Shown here in pieces: positions 26,301 through 32,640 of a DNA stretch of 64,000 nt. Each line of letters opens with the position of its first letter. Position 1 is the stretch's first letter. The position numbers and the translations under genes are program-made. The stretch comes from Branchiostoma belcheri (Eukaryota > Chordata > Leptocardii > Amphioxiformes > Branchiostomatidae). The notes below the pieces were generated by a model. That model was not told where the DNA came from and did not search any database. It saw only the letters and a list, made by a program, of their open reading frames with translations. The stretch is taken from NCBI RefSeq assembly GCF_001625305.1, contig NW_017804242.1, positions 5,120,016 to 5,184,015 on the forward strand, given 5' to 3'.

Positions 26301-29300
26301 TGTGTGTTAATCACACTCCCCACCTGTTTGTAATGTACATGGAGATAATTACCAAAATTAATCTATGTATTCAGCACATCGCTTGGGAGCAAAATCATTA
26401 ATAGTGATTCTGTTATGACCTGGGCTTGAAATAACACCTGCATATGCAGGTTATGGCAGGGAAAATTGGAGCTATGCAGGTACAAAATGTATTTCTGATG
26501 TCTACCTGCACCTACATGTAACCTGCACTGGTTCATGTACTGGGTATATGCAGGTCCGGGGTGGAGTGAGGGAAGTCCTGTAAAGTTAACTATGGATTTC
26601 CTAGGGACACATTGTCAAGGCAGGAATTGAACCCATAACCCTTTCGATCTTATGTCCCTCAACCTTAAGTCACATGGACATTTCCAGGGTTGGACGGGTT
26701 TTTCACAAATCCAATTGCCCATGGACATTTCTACTTGCCCGAACCAACTTTTCCCTTGCCCAATGCAAAATATAAATATATATTTATATATAATGAGCAC
26801 TTTCTGAACAGCTTTTTGTTCATTATGGGTTCACCACACCACGAAGTGGTGGTGAACCCATATTGCTTTTTCTGATGTTTCTTCTCCTCCTTCTCCTCCT
26901 TCTTCTTCTTCTTCTTCTCCTGCCATTTTTTAAATGGATTCATCTTCTTCATTTTAGGGCCTAAGGTCCTGAAATTTGGTATGGAGGTAGAGTGGGCAAA
27001 TACCCCTAGGCGTTTTTTAAATTTTTGTGATACAGGCTTTTAGAATGGTTTTATTTGAGTTTTTTGGCTGTGTTATAGCAAATGTATTACTGTGTTAGTA
27101 TGCCGTGTTTACCACGTCTGGGCATGAGTCATCACAATGGAATGCAGGGCATCAACCAATAGGCATGCAGCTTTCCTCTATACTTCTTGCTGATTGGCTG
27201 TTGGGATTTAACTTGATTAACACCTGCACAGAGCATTTCCACCTGACAGTATGTCTTTATTCAAGTGTTTTGGTAGGTATTTCAAGCTTTTCCTGCTCCA
27301 GCATTGAACGTTTTTTTATTTATTTTGAAAATCAACAGTTTGCATTATGCAATTAAAAATCCTAACCAATAAAGTAGGGAATAGCTATCCAACTGTTGTT
27401 TTAGTTGTATGTTACTTCATATTATAGTTATATCAATGTAAATCATTGTTTTCCCTTGTGTTTCTCATTCTTTCCCTGCCATGTCGTAAAATGTGGTGAA
27501 CCCATCGCTGTATTTGCTCCAAAGCAAATATTGGCCTTTCTAGTTAGTTGAATCTATAACAGTTTGGGTTAATTATCTCTCTACCAGAATATAAGTGAAG
27601 CTATTAGGACTTGATGTATCCAGTTCTTTCAAACAAGCTTCATCATCATTCAATCATTCATTCATTCATTCATTCATTCAGTAATTACTACCTGAGGGTT
27701 ATAACTTTAATAGGTTTAAGAATAAGTTTGTTGTGCTACTTTGAATAATACATTAAAAAGACATTAGTCAACTCTACACGATACCTGTGTGTTTCAGATC
27801 TCGGATCATGCCACAGCTGCAACCTTACACTACCAACACCCCATCCATCCTGACTTAGCACTACAGACTTTTCTGGTAAGTTGAAAACACTCATTTTTGT
27901 ATATTATAATTCTAGACTCTCAATTTATGCTTTCTAAAGCTTTACAGTGCATTGACCCCTTACCTCTTGCAAGGTCACACTGGCTAAATCGGGGAGACCC
28001 AAAAGTAACATGGGCAGGTGCTACACAAGCTTTCTAAAAATATAGAGAGAGCCTTCCCAACTTGTATTGAGCACAGCACTGGGGACATGCATCTGCTTCC
28101 CATAATATGTTGAGAGCTGCAGAACATTCTAAAACTATCATTTTTGCTATAATAGTCTGCCTATACCACTGTACGCCGTTAGAAACGATTCAATTCAGGA
28201 TGAGGCTCAAAAGCTGAGGGGGGAAATAAGGTCTACAACATTTTGTTAATTTTTTTTCAAACATGACCTGACATTTCAAGTTACTTGGGCGGAAGTTTTG
28301 TTTCTGGTAACACTGGTTTAGTTTGTATGTATTCCTATCCTCTGCAGCAAGTATTGAAAGAGGGTGGGTGGAGATTGGGCTTCAGTTGATTGACAGGGTT
28401 GTGATTAGGTATTCTTTGGGTTGTAAGATGAGGTAGGCCAGAAATGTATGAAACACAAACAATGGTGCCTTTACTAGAATCCATTCTATATGTAATTCAA
28501 TTGGGTATTTTCCCACAATCATTCAATACACTTCCAACACATTTACAAAAACCCAAAACACTTTCCAGAAGCTGCCTAGTGCTCCACGTGTATTCCTGTT
28601 GCAACTAGAATAAAGAGCATTTTCCAGATGTCTCCCATTTCCTATTTTTGCAGTAACCAAAATTGCACACATTCAGCCAAATAGTACTTGGTACACACTC
28701 ACCATGCTCTACTTTGTATTCATTGTCCTCTATTATTACTGTTTCTATAAGAATTTATGAACATCATAAAACAGCATGTTACTTCACATTTGTCTGCATA
28801 ATTGCATGATTGTACAGAAAATCTGTAATACGTAGTTAGCATTAAATACTAGCGGACAGTAAGATGAGAATTGAATTAATCTCAATGCAGGCATTTTAAT
28901 TTGATGTATGAGCGTATCAAATGATAAATGAAAAGCAACAAATCATTTTTGACAAGGAGTGGTTAAGAAACCTCCAGAGCTGCATAAAATGCCTGCTATT
29001 TTATTGATAAGTAAAATCGATTAATTTTTGTTCAATTTATCATTGTATTATCATGCCCTTGTGTCACTTTTATTACATATTGTGCAGTTATCATTATTAT
29101 AAAGACAAGACCTTCATCCTGTTAAGGACCTATTCATTCCTGGTTTGTCAATTTGCAATTTTCTCGGATGTACTATTACAGCTACATTATCAACTACTTT
29201 TTTGTGGTCTACAGGATGCTGCATATAACCAAATACAATTTTCCACAAACGAATTTTTGCAAATAGGAAAATTACCAAGATTTTAAGGTCCAAGACATGA

Positions 29301-30248
29301 TTTTTTTAACACTGTGAATCGTATAGATGTCTTCCTTCTTTTATTCATTGATTGATTCAATGATTTAGGGTTATGGCCTTAGTTAAATGATACAATAGGA
29401 CAAAAAAAGGGATTCTGACTTATATTAATCATAATAATACCATTGAAAATAACCTAGGATACTAGCATTAATAGCTTTATTGCATGTGGATTAATATGTA
29501 CAGGACCTGGTGTATTGTCCTAAATGAATATAGTAAAGTTATGGAAGGTCAATTATTGTTCTTGTAACGTATACAATATTCAATTCTCAAAACCTGGTCT
29601 TATCCTGGCATTCGCTGTGGAATTCTTTAGGCACACCAAAAGTGGATGTTTTTTTCTTGCTGAAGAAATCCACTACAGGGATTTACCAACTTGATAAAAC
29701 TATTACATTGTTACCAACTTGATAAAACTATTACATTGTAACTTCTGTGAGGTGCTTAGAAAAGCCCTGGATTTTCTTATCTTTTCTCTCTTATCCTTTT
29801 CTTATCGGTATCTGTCACTATCAAGTGGCCTGTAGTGGCTAGGCTTGTGGAAATGAGATCAAAAGTTCAAACCCTGGCATTCTTAGCTAGGTGTTCTGTT
29901 CTTAGGAGAAGAATTTCCCTTTCTTCACTCCACCCAGGTGTAAAATGGGTACCTGACTTCGGTTGGGGAGGTAAAGGGTTCTGGAAGGAGAGGGATGTGC
30001 TCCACCTTCCAATACCGTGCCCTAGACACAGTGGATTATGTTTTACCCACTGCCCCTACGGCCTCTATAAGGCTATGGGACTATCTTTACCTTTTTGTCT
30101 CTTACTTTTTCAGACATGGTTAAACAGCTACACCACACTGTTCACAGCCACCTGTCACAGGTGCGGGAGGCACCTGCAAGATGGACTTCCCCCCACCTGG
30201 AGAGATTTCAGAACCACAGACCCTTACCACGAGAACTGTAGACAGTAG
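2243..30248 (+). CDS. MED27: Mediator complex subunit 27, C-terminal 194 aa in six exons (gene continues left of window)
   Basis: MED27 is a nuclear subunit of the Mediator tail/upper-tail region, which connects transcription factors to RNA polymerase II. Joining 2243-2370, 3790-3883, 21599-21706, 22330-22371, 27798-27875 and 30114-30248 gives one open frame of 194 codons plus TAG. By recalled human sequence (311 aa) it matches from about residue 117 to the end. Shared blocks include LLNQ.SLKRS, LDIWSKS, DHAT.A.LHYQ and the near-identical tail LQDGLPPTWRDFRT ending in CRQ. All junctions have GT..AG ends and matching phases: phase 2 at 2370/3790, phase 0 elsewhere. Near the C-terminus, C-x2-C and H-x2-C pairs look like a zinc-binding tetrad (inference). 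The N-terminal exons were not found in 1-2242. Introns are long and repeat-filled; one holds an antisense K+ channel gene. Confidence 0.93.
2371..3789 (+). other. MED27 intron
   Basis: 1,419-bp phase-2 intron. It carries a dispersed-repeat piece at about 2480-2640 (related in reverse to 40330-40450 and 44745-44830) and a short GATAAAGGTTGATTTAACTT duplication at 3295-3350. Nothing coding is seen. Confidence 0.75.
3790..3883 (+). CDS. MED27: MED27 coding exon
   Basis: Acceptor TCTGCAG (AG 3788-3789), donor CAG|GTGTGT (GT 3884-3885). The first base completes the split Gln codon. The exon encodes YVDAVVANLQRHFPNMNIT and continues to SAVLQ, matching the human YVDDVISRIDRMFPEMSI block in spacing and pattern. 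Confidence 0.9.
3893..4185 (-). repeat. Dispersed repeat with CACCATGGT core and (GAA)n tract, copy 1
   Basis: The same sequence, in opposite orientation, appears at 16185-16460, and again in part at 47270-47440 and 30325-30420. Shared parts are AACAATATGTTTTCC, a purine (GAA)n run (pyrimidine on this strand, 3958-3997), CAGGTCATTGACC-like words, a CACCATGGTAAC core and CTCCTGCTAT. It begins within ~10 bp of the MED27 donor at 3884. No coding capacity; class unknown. Confidence 0.7.
4186..7203. other. MED27 intron interior, no gene seen
   Basis: AT-rich and unusually dense in the palindromic word ACATGT/TACATGTA (for example near 4738, 4975, 5245, 5575, 5980). No ORF with recognisable similarity. 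Part of 6000-7200 may be 3' UTR of the Kv4-like gene on the - strand, but no close polyadenylation signal could be fixed. Confidence 0.5.
7204..8519 (-). CDS. Kv4-like channel, second exon (T1 to C-terminus)
   Basis: Starts after acceptor TTGTCTTACAG (AG 8521-8520) and runs open to TGA at 7206-7204. The GTG at 8511 is an internal valine codon, not a start. The entire T1 and six-TM core sits in one exon; as I recall, vertebrate KCND genes split this region after S5 or in the pore. A strong donor-like ACTA|GTAAGT (GT 7250-7249) lies 15 codons before the stop, so an alternative spliced C-terminus is possible. Confidence 0.93.
7204..9152 (-). CDS. Kv4 (Shal)-like voltage-gated potassium channel subunit, 461 aa, two exons
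   Basis: Join 9152-9083 and 8519-7204. The protein should be a plasma-membrane K+ channel subunit that assembles as a tetramer through its T1 domain. T1 spans roughly residues 40-139 and holds the HX5CX20CC zinc motif of Kv2-4 channels (H104, C110, C131, C132). The TM core follows: S1 ~193-215, S2 ~236-257, S3 ~273-289, S4 ~297-315 (LRVFRVFRVLKFSR), S5 ~331-354, filter TLGYGD 380-385, S6 ~398-419. TWRT, TLLGS and TTLGYGDMVPKT are Shal-type rather than Shaker/Shab/Shaw. Oddities are a P-V-T in place of P-V-P in S6 (411-413), a short N-terminus, and a tail of only ~40 residues after S6 where Kv4 has ~200. It lies antisense in a MED27 intron. The start is the first ATG after an in-frame stop at 9185-9183. 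Confidence 0.9.
8520..9082 (-). other. Intron of the Kv4-like gene
   Basis: GT at 9082-9081 and AG at 8521-8520 bound a 563-bp phase-1 intron. It includes a short piece (about 8745-8800) of the dispersed family carrying the words CAAGCAACTGGATA. Confidence 0.7.
9083..9152 (-). CDS. Kv4-like channel, first coding exon
   Basis: ATG at 9152-9150 is the first in-frame ATG after TAG at 9185-9183. The exon encodes 23 residues, including SFAEAMRRLLFIA, and ends with G before donor GTAAGG (GT 9082-9081). That G plus AT of the next exon makes a Asp codon, so the frame is kept. The short hydrophobic/basic helix sits where Kv4 channels carry their KChIP-binding N-terminus, but the sequence itself is not conserved. 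Found by splice logic, not by similarity, so less certain than exon 2. Confidence 0.7.
9340..9790 (-). repeat. Tandem repeat, ~150-153 bp x 3, upstream of the channel gene
   Basis: The word AAGGCCCTGTTGTGAG recurs at 9345, 9495 and 9648, followed each time by TCCTCTGTAGCC.CTCCAAGGTG and TCTTCATACGGCT. On the - strand the array lies about 190-640 bp upstream of the channel's start codon, so it may fall in its promoter or 5' UTR. Confidence 0.85.
9791..10665. other. Intronic/upstream region, nothing identified
   Basis: No similarity recognised. Lies upstream of the channel gene on the - strand and within the MED27 intron on the + strand. Confidence 0.4.
10670..11412 (-). mobile_element. 5'-truncated non-LTR retrotransposon (LINE), 3' end with RT C-terminus
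   Basis: Reading the - strand from ~11412, the frame gives ANPQVKARAYKTLVRPILEY, then NLEAVQRRAARFAL, KITNNIVAM, FFSKTVREWNRLPDSVV and AFKNAI before a stop at about 10919. This is the C-terminal thumb/tail of CR1/Jockey-superfamily reverse transcriptases. A ~250-bp 3' UTR follows and ends in a (GAA)n tail at 10673-10691, typical of CR1-like elements that end in a short microsatellite. The EN domain and RT catalytic motifs are absent, so it is a dead-on-arrival copy. The remaining frame is fairly clean, implying a fairly young insertion. Confidence 0.85.
12262..12535 (+). repeat. 89-bp minisatellite (about 2.7 units) within an inverted-repeat element
   Basis: AAAATTGGAGCTGTGCAGGT recurs at 12301, 12390 and 12479, an 89-bp period. 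The array is preceded by GGGGCTCAAAATC, the degenerate end of the CAGGGCTCGAAAT family. A single-unit relative lies at about 26427-26560. Confidence 0.8.
12540..13570. repeat. Decayed ~220-250-bp tandem array
   Basis: Blocks such as CTGTGTCAGCTACTAGACAT (12959, 13173, about 13517), ACTATTTTTCACACAG and CAGTTTAATTTTT.ATTTGC recur in the same order. An insertion at about 13230-13440 contains GATGCACTGGTGCACCC, related to the element at 19894-20249, and interrupts the array. Confidence 0.7.
13857..14231 (-). mobile_element. tRNA-headed SINE, family A
   Basis: On the - strand it starts with a tRNA-like head: box A TGGCGCAGTTGG and box B GGTTTGAAGCC. A ~300-bp body follows (GGCACTTTACATGACTTTCC, GAGCCACACC, CAGTCTGG) and it ends in an (AAAC)n tail at 13857-13877. 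Related copies are at 21252, 31765, 50131, 54470, 55422, 56227 and 57705. It is Pol III-type with no coding sequence. There is no 3' acceptor-stem half, so it is not a tRNA gene. Confidence 0.85.
14656..15233. mobile_element. CAGGGCTCGAAAT-family inverted-repeat element (~575 bp)
   Basis: Left end CAGGGCTCGAAATACCC, right end GGATTTTGAGCCCTG. The subterminal regions carry repeated TTTGCACNT / GTGCAC words in both orientations. An internal piece at 15010-15130 belongs to the dispersed family with CCAGTTGCTTGAGTAAC, apparently a second insertion. No transposase. Confidence 0.6.
16185..16460 (+). repeat. Dispersed repeat with CACCATGGT core and (GAA)n tract, copy 2
   Basis: The fullest copy: AGTCTAAATCCCTCCTGCTA, GCAGCATGATGTAACCCAAC, TACCATGGTGACAG, CAGGTCATTGACCTTATT, an (AAG/GAA) run at 16376-16400 and AACAATATGTTTTCC. 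It is the inverse of copy 1 at 3893-4185. Confidence 0.75.
16944..17212 (+). mobile_element. SINE family C copy
   Basis: Contains AAAGTACAAGATGGTGGC, then CCACCCAGGTAAAATGG, ACCTGACTTCAGTTGGGGAG, CCTTCCAATACC and ACACAGTGGACTAACAACC, ending GGCTATGGGACTGCCTTTAC plus a T/C-rich tail. Same body as 22440-22832 and 29826-30106. Confidence 0.75.
18181..18325. mobile_element. Foldback element with ~42-bp inverted ends
   Basis: CAAGGAATAAGCAATC..TGCTTCTGTGA at 18181-18211 is mirrored by TCACAGAAGC..GATTGCTCATTCCTTG at 18295-18325. The unit is ~145 bp with a GC-rich centre (CGCCCCCCGCCCCG). MITE-like; no coding capacity. Confidence 0.7.
19200..19650. repeat. Tandem repeat, ~150-157 bp x 3
   Basis: The block AACAAAGTGT.GAATATGAC followed by GTACAACATTGAACATCCA recurs at 19251, 19401 and 19558. 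Open frames across it arise from the repeat and show no protein similarity. Confidence 0.85.
19894..20249. mobile_element. CAGGGCTCGAAAT-family inverted-repeat element
   Basis: Left end CAGGGCTGGAAATACTGG, right end GAATTTCGAGCCCTG. Internal GCACCAGTGCACC word near the right end. The insertion at 13230-13440 carries related inner sequence. Confidence 0.6.
20910..21025 (+). repeat. Dispersed repeat with GCAACTGGATA and CTACTTTTCGTCAG
   Basis: Order here: GACATCCAGGTAATGAGAT, CTCAAGCAACTGGATAAC, GTAGCATCCACTACTTTTCG. Relatives are at 8745-8800, 15010-15130 (reverse), 51684-51752 (reverse) and 60329-60420. Family not identified. Confidence 0.6.
21252..21556 (-). mobile_element. tRNA-headed SINE, family A, 45 bp from a MED27 acceptor
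   Basis: Head at 21500-21556 on the - strand (box B-like GAGGGTTTGAATCC). The body matches 13857-14231 closely (GAACCACTCACCGGGAAGG, TTAACGTCTTATCCGAGGGA). It is flush with the region preceding the MED27 exon at 21599. Confidence 0.8.
21599..21706 (+). CDS. MED27: MED27 coding exon
   Basis: Exactly 36 codons, as in the corresponding human segment. Acceptor CCCTTTCAG (AG 21597-21598), donor AAG|GTGTGT (GT 21707-21708). It encodes a segment with IVVLRGLLIDRVVVKG and ends in EDGK, like human IVVMRSLFIDRTIVKG and EDGK. The exon's last ~20 bases plus donor are repeated in tandem just downstream. A SINE ends about 45 bp upstream of the acceptor. Confidence 0.95.
21687..21790 (+). repeat. MED27: Tandem duplication of a MED27 exon end plus splice donor (57-bp offset)
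   Basis: TCACTCAAGAGGACGGCAAG plus GTGTGTAAATGTTAGTACAT (21687 on) recurs as TTACTCAGGAGGACTGCAAG plus GTGTGTAAATGTTTGTACAT from 21744, including ATTAGGCTGAAG. A third, rearranged copy lies at 21998-22086. Using the second donor (GT 21764-21765) would read GTG TGT AAA TGT TAG, an immediate stop. Confidence 0.9.
21817..22000 (+). mobile_element. SINE family C copy (head part)
   Basis: CCTCAGAAAGTACAAGATGG as at 16944, then a tRNA-like box B GTGGGTTCGATCC, CTTGGGAAAGGCACTTCACA and CTCCACCC. The 3' body is missing. Confidence 0.65.
22168..22236 (+). repeat. CA microsatellite
   Basis: (CA)n with a single G interruption and ACAAGAACA spacers, in the intron before the 14-codon MED27 exon. Another short CA run is at 23765-23782. 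Confidence 0.95.
22330..22371 (+). CDS. MED27: MED27 coding exon (14-codon microexon)
   Basis: Reads LDIWSKSQFKVFEK between acceptor TTTTACAG (AG 22328-22329) and donor AAG|GTAAGG (GT 22372-22373). Human MED27 has LDIWSKSNYQVFQK at this point. A CA microsatellite lies about 100 bp upstream in the intron. Confidence 0.95.
22440..22832 (+). mobile_element. SINE family C, partly duplicated copy
   Basis: Two successive head segments (ATCGAGAGGTTACGGGATC and ATCAAAGGTTATGGGATCGA) each followed by the CTCCACCC part, then one body (GGTTGGGGAGGTGAAAGTC, GATGGGCTCTGCCTTCCAAT, ACACAGTGGACTAACAACC). This suggests tandem duplication of the head within the copy. Confidence 0.7.
22833..26420. other. MED27 intron interior, no gene seen
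   Basis: Intron 22372-27797. Aside from a CA run (23765-23782) and the hairpin at 25548-25624 I see no element I can name and no coding similarity. Confidence 0.5.
25548..25624. repeat. Near-perfect 77-bp hairpin
   Basis: GCCTGAGTGTCAGCC (25548-25562) pairs perfectly with GGCTGACACTCAGGC (25610-25624). Inside it TAGCTTTTGTCCGCTCC pairs with GGAGCGAACAAAAGCTA with one mismatch, separated by a ~7-nt loop CCAAGAT. It could be a tiny foldback element or a precursor-like hairpin; undecided. Confidence 0.85.
26427..26560 (+). mobile_element. CAGGGCTCGAAAT-family fragment with one 89-bp-type unit
   Basis: Starts GGGCTTGAAATAACACCTGC and continues with AAAATTGGAGCTATGCAGGT and CTGATGTCTACCTGCACC, the same unit that is repeated at 12301-12530. 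Confidence 0.55.
26566..26665 (-). mobile_element. SINE family C head fragment
   Basis: On the - strand: ATCGAAAGGGTTATGGGTTC (box B-like), CCTTGACAATGTGTCCCTAG and CAGGACTTCCCTCACTCCAC. Truncated. Confidence 0.6.
26824..27543 (+). mobile_element. Helitron/Helentron-like non-autonomous element, copy 1
   Basis: The 5' end ATGGGTTCACCACACC forms a hairpin with GGTGGTGAACCCAT just inside. GTGGTGAACCCAT recurs in inverted sense near the 3' end (27492-27505). It is followed by the stem TATTTGCT-CCAA-AGCAAATA and then CTAG at 27540-27543, with T next. A 3' hairpin shortly before CTAG and asymmetric inverted repeats fit non-autonomous Helitron-2/Helentron elements. No Rep/helicase. A full-length sister lies at 52246-52975. 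Confidence 0.6.
27648..27682 (+). repeat. (ATTC)n microsatellite
   Basis: CATTCATTCATTC repeats about eight times in the MED27 intron. Confidence 0.95.
27798..27875 (+). CDS. MED27: MED27 coding exon
   Basis: 26 codons, the same number as the human segment. Acceptor GTTTCAG (AG 27796-27797), donor CTG|GTAAGT (GT 27876-27877). Encodes ISDHATAATLHYQHP and ends in LQTFL, matching human VTDHATTALLHYQLP and RSFM. Confidence 0.95.
27876..29825 (+). other. MED27 last intron, 5' part
   Basis: Intron is 27876-30113. A 29-bp tandem duplicate (TTACCAACTTGATAAAACTA, about 29683-29742) is the only structure seen besides the SINE that follows. Nothing coding recognised. Confidence 0.6.
29826..30106 (+). 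mobile_element. SINE family C abutting the last MED27 acceptor
   Basis: Contains a box B-like GTTCAAACCC, CTCCACCCAGGTGTAAAATG, CTGACTTCGGTTGGGGAGG, CCTTCCAATACCGTGCC, and ends GGCTATGGGACTATCTTTAC plus a T/C-rich run. Compared with the copy at 16944-17212, the element's own tail is T-rich, so the tail and the splice pyrimidine tract merge. Confidence 0.8.
30114..30248 (+). CDS. MED27: MED27 terminal coding exon with stop codon
   Basis: Acceptor TACTTTTTCAG (AG 30112-30113); 44 codons then TAG at 30246-30248. It carries the most conserved part of the family: C-x2-C in CHRCG, then LQDGLPPTWRDFRT, then HENC and the terminal RQ. A SINE ends only ~10-15 bp upstream of the acceptor, so the pyrimidine tract borders or partly derives from its tail. 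No convincing AATAAA lies close downstream; one occurs near 33126. Confidence 0.95.
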   Translation, partial: TWLNSYTTLFTATCHRCGRHLQDGLPPTWRDFRTTDPYHENCRQ

Positions 30249-30990
30249 ATATCAATATACAAAGTCCAAGGTCAAGTAAATATAAGATTTGACGTTTCCA
30301 TATCAATGTGTACCTTCGCAGAAGAACATACTGTTAACTCTTCTTCTCTAACCACAAAAGGTCAGTGACCTGGACCAGACGTCTGTCACCATGGCAACTG
30401 GTGCGGTAACGGACACCCTGTGGTGTTATGTTAGTTACTCATGTAGCAAGTTGCAGGACAGTTGGATGGGCTGGTCACCATATATCTGAATATGGATACA
30501 CGTCACCACTTGTACAGAACTAGAAAAACATTTGAAAACGTAACAGATGCCTAGCAGTTGAGATCAGTTGTGGAGACCAGATGAAATTAATGAATAGACA
30601 TTTTTCGTTTAGCATACTGTAACTCGTCGTTTACCGCCCAACAGATCGCTTGGTCACGAAATATCTAAATACGATTGGTTAATTTTGTACTAGTAGTTTT
30701 TAAGAGAGAGAGAGTTTTGGGTGGTTTGCATGATTTTGCAGTTGACTAATATATAGAATGGATTTGAGACATAAAATTGAGAATTGTTAAACTTGTTTCT
30801 ACTACTACTAGTCTCTCGGCTTGGCTTCGTTTTCTAATGGCTTCGTTTACTACTAGTAGTATAACTTGAGTATATGCACCACAAAAGAACGGTAAACCCA
30901 GGGCAAACGTGTTCGAAGAGTGAAAAAGCATCATGACAGACACCACCCATGTTGTGAAAGATCTAACAACATAATGAATGTCTCCATCAG
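30249..30990 (+). other. MED27: Downstream of the MED27 stop, probable 3' UTR
   Basis: Contains at 30325-30420 a fragment of the CACCATGGT/(GAA)n repeat (GTCTGTCACCATGGCAACTG). No clear polyadenylation signal. The ACTACTACTAGT words near 30690-30860 are low-complexity. Confidence 0.5.
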
Positions 30991-31137
30991 CCAGTGCTTG
31001 ACCCCAGCCTTACCAAAGGTGCCAAGAAGCCACGAGGCAGATTCCAGACATACACACCTATTAACGGCACAGCTTTGAACCTCCAGTCCCCCAGGAGCTG
31101 TGCATCATTACCTCACCACTGCCTTCTCCTTTGTTAG
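30991..31137 (+). CDS. Candidate terminal exon, unidentified
   Basis: An acceptor-like TGTCTCCATCAG precedes an open frame of 48 codons (PVLDPSLTKGAKKPRGRFQT, then YTPINGTALNLQS) ending in TAG at 31135-31137. The composition looks more coding-like than its surroundings, but I recognise no family. It could be the last exon of a separate gene or chance. Confidence 0.2.
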   Translation, partial: PVLDPSLTKGAKKPRGRFQTYTPINGTALNLQSPRSCASLPHHCLLLC

Positions 31138-31764
31138 ATCCTAAATCACGTCGTTAGACGCTTCAACGACCTTTCGATAAACATTTGTATGACAGGCCGC
31201 ATGATCTACGGCATTCCTTGTGCATTCAAAACCGATGTGCATGGATCGCCTGGAGAGATACAACGGCAGTAAATATATCAACCCGTTCTATATGTAACAA
31301 GCCGCCACTGAGGGCGAAAATTTAATGATTTTGATGTCTCATCAAGACCTAACCACCTACCAAATACGGCGAAGATCCGTGTAAACTTTCTTGTGTTATC
31401 GTATTTTCAAACAGATACACGCACACGCGAACGGTACCGAAAACAACCTTCTTGGCAAAGATAAACAGAAGACCCTTAGTGAAGCTGTAATGAATGATTC
31501 AGTCGTCCCGTAGCTATAGGTCAGCGTGCCCATCATCTTAGATTACCTCCGCTACAGCGCGGATAATGTCGTCGTTACGACACGTTGTAAAGATTTTATG
31601 TACGTCCTGGTAGTATCTGCGGTAGGTCGGATGGGTTATCTGAGGTTTCCTGTAAGTAGGTGTTGGTTAAGGGAGTCTCGTGCCAGCTGTAGAGATGGCA
31701 GACCAATTTTCTTGTCAACTTCACAAGGCAATATCATTATGTACAGATGTATGTGTTCAGGCGT

Positions 31765-32075
31765 CGTATGGCGTAATAGGGTATTTGGCCTGGAACCCAT
31801 AGGTCGTGGGTTCGAATCCACCCACATGCCCCAACGTAGTGACCTTGGAAAAAACACTTCACACGACTTTTCTCACTTCACACGACTTTCCTCACTTCAC
31901 AATGAGTGAGTAGCTTCGGTTATGGATGTTCCTCAGACAGGACTTAAACGGTGGTCCCGTGGTTGGAAAGAGCCACACGCCACGCACGTTAAAGAACTCA
32001 CCACGTATACACCTTTCGAAAAAGAGTAGGGCCATGCCCCGGTGTGAGATGCTCCAAATTGTACAGCCCGGAGTT
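31765..32075 (+). mobile_element. tRNA-headed SINE, family A
   Basis: Head with box A-like TGGCGTAATAGGG and a perfect box B GGTTCGAATCC, then TTCACACGACTTTCCTCACT, CGTGGTTGGAAAGAGCCACA, ACGCACGTTAAAGAACTCAC and the GTACAGCCCGG end. An ACACGACTTTTCTCACTTC segment is duplicated. Confidence 0.8.
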
Positions 32076-32159
32076 GGTGACTCTCTACAAACCACCCGGT
32101 TGAGGCCTGGCGAACCTCCGTCTCTTATTTGCCACGTTTCAAACTTTAATCTTATTTAA

Positions 32160-32640
32160 ACTTTATTTCAGGCACTTGGCCCATATCACATACATACAGG
32201 AATATTAAGTACAGAAAAAAGGACTGAGTAGCTGAAATACTACTACCTAAATAACTAACTAAAAAAGACAAGATTGACATAATGCCTCCAAAATGGGCTA
32301 AGATAAAAACAAAGTGGGCAAGAGTATGTATAATGGAGTTCTCAGAAGAAAGCAACCGGGAAACGAACGAATGGGATAGTTTACGAAGCTTAGTGTCAAA
32401 TGTGTCAAGCCTGTTATTTGTGAAAAGTAAACTAGTACTGGACTGTCTGCTCACACGAAGCAGCAGCTTAAGGGCTCCATTATAAGCCACTCATAACTTA
32501 GAAATAACGCCCACACTATATTCAGACCATAGTTGAGCACAATACAGACTGGCACAATAGCTACCAAAAAAAAATGCGCTTTACCTCAACAGAGCAGTGA
32601 CGGAAACCACGTTTAATGATACGCCTGTGCTAGTTTGGCA
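32160..32640 (-). mobile_element. Decayed LINE reverse-transcriptase C-terminal fragment
   Basis: On the - strand the frames give GFRHCSVEVKRIFF, then GSYCASLYCAQLWSEYS, VAYNGALKLLLRVSRQSS and LRKLSHSF. These match the well-known GN.LLRKF..CS.EVK / SYC..LY.A.LW / YN.A.R.LL..PR pattern of non-LTR RT C-termini. A frame change in an A/T run and an internal stop show it is dead. Similarity may continue to ~32830. Confidence 0.75.
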
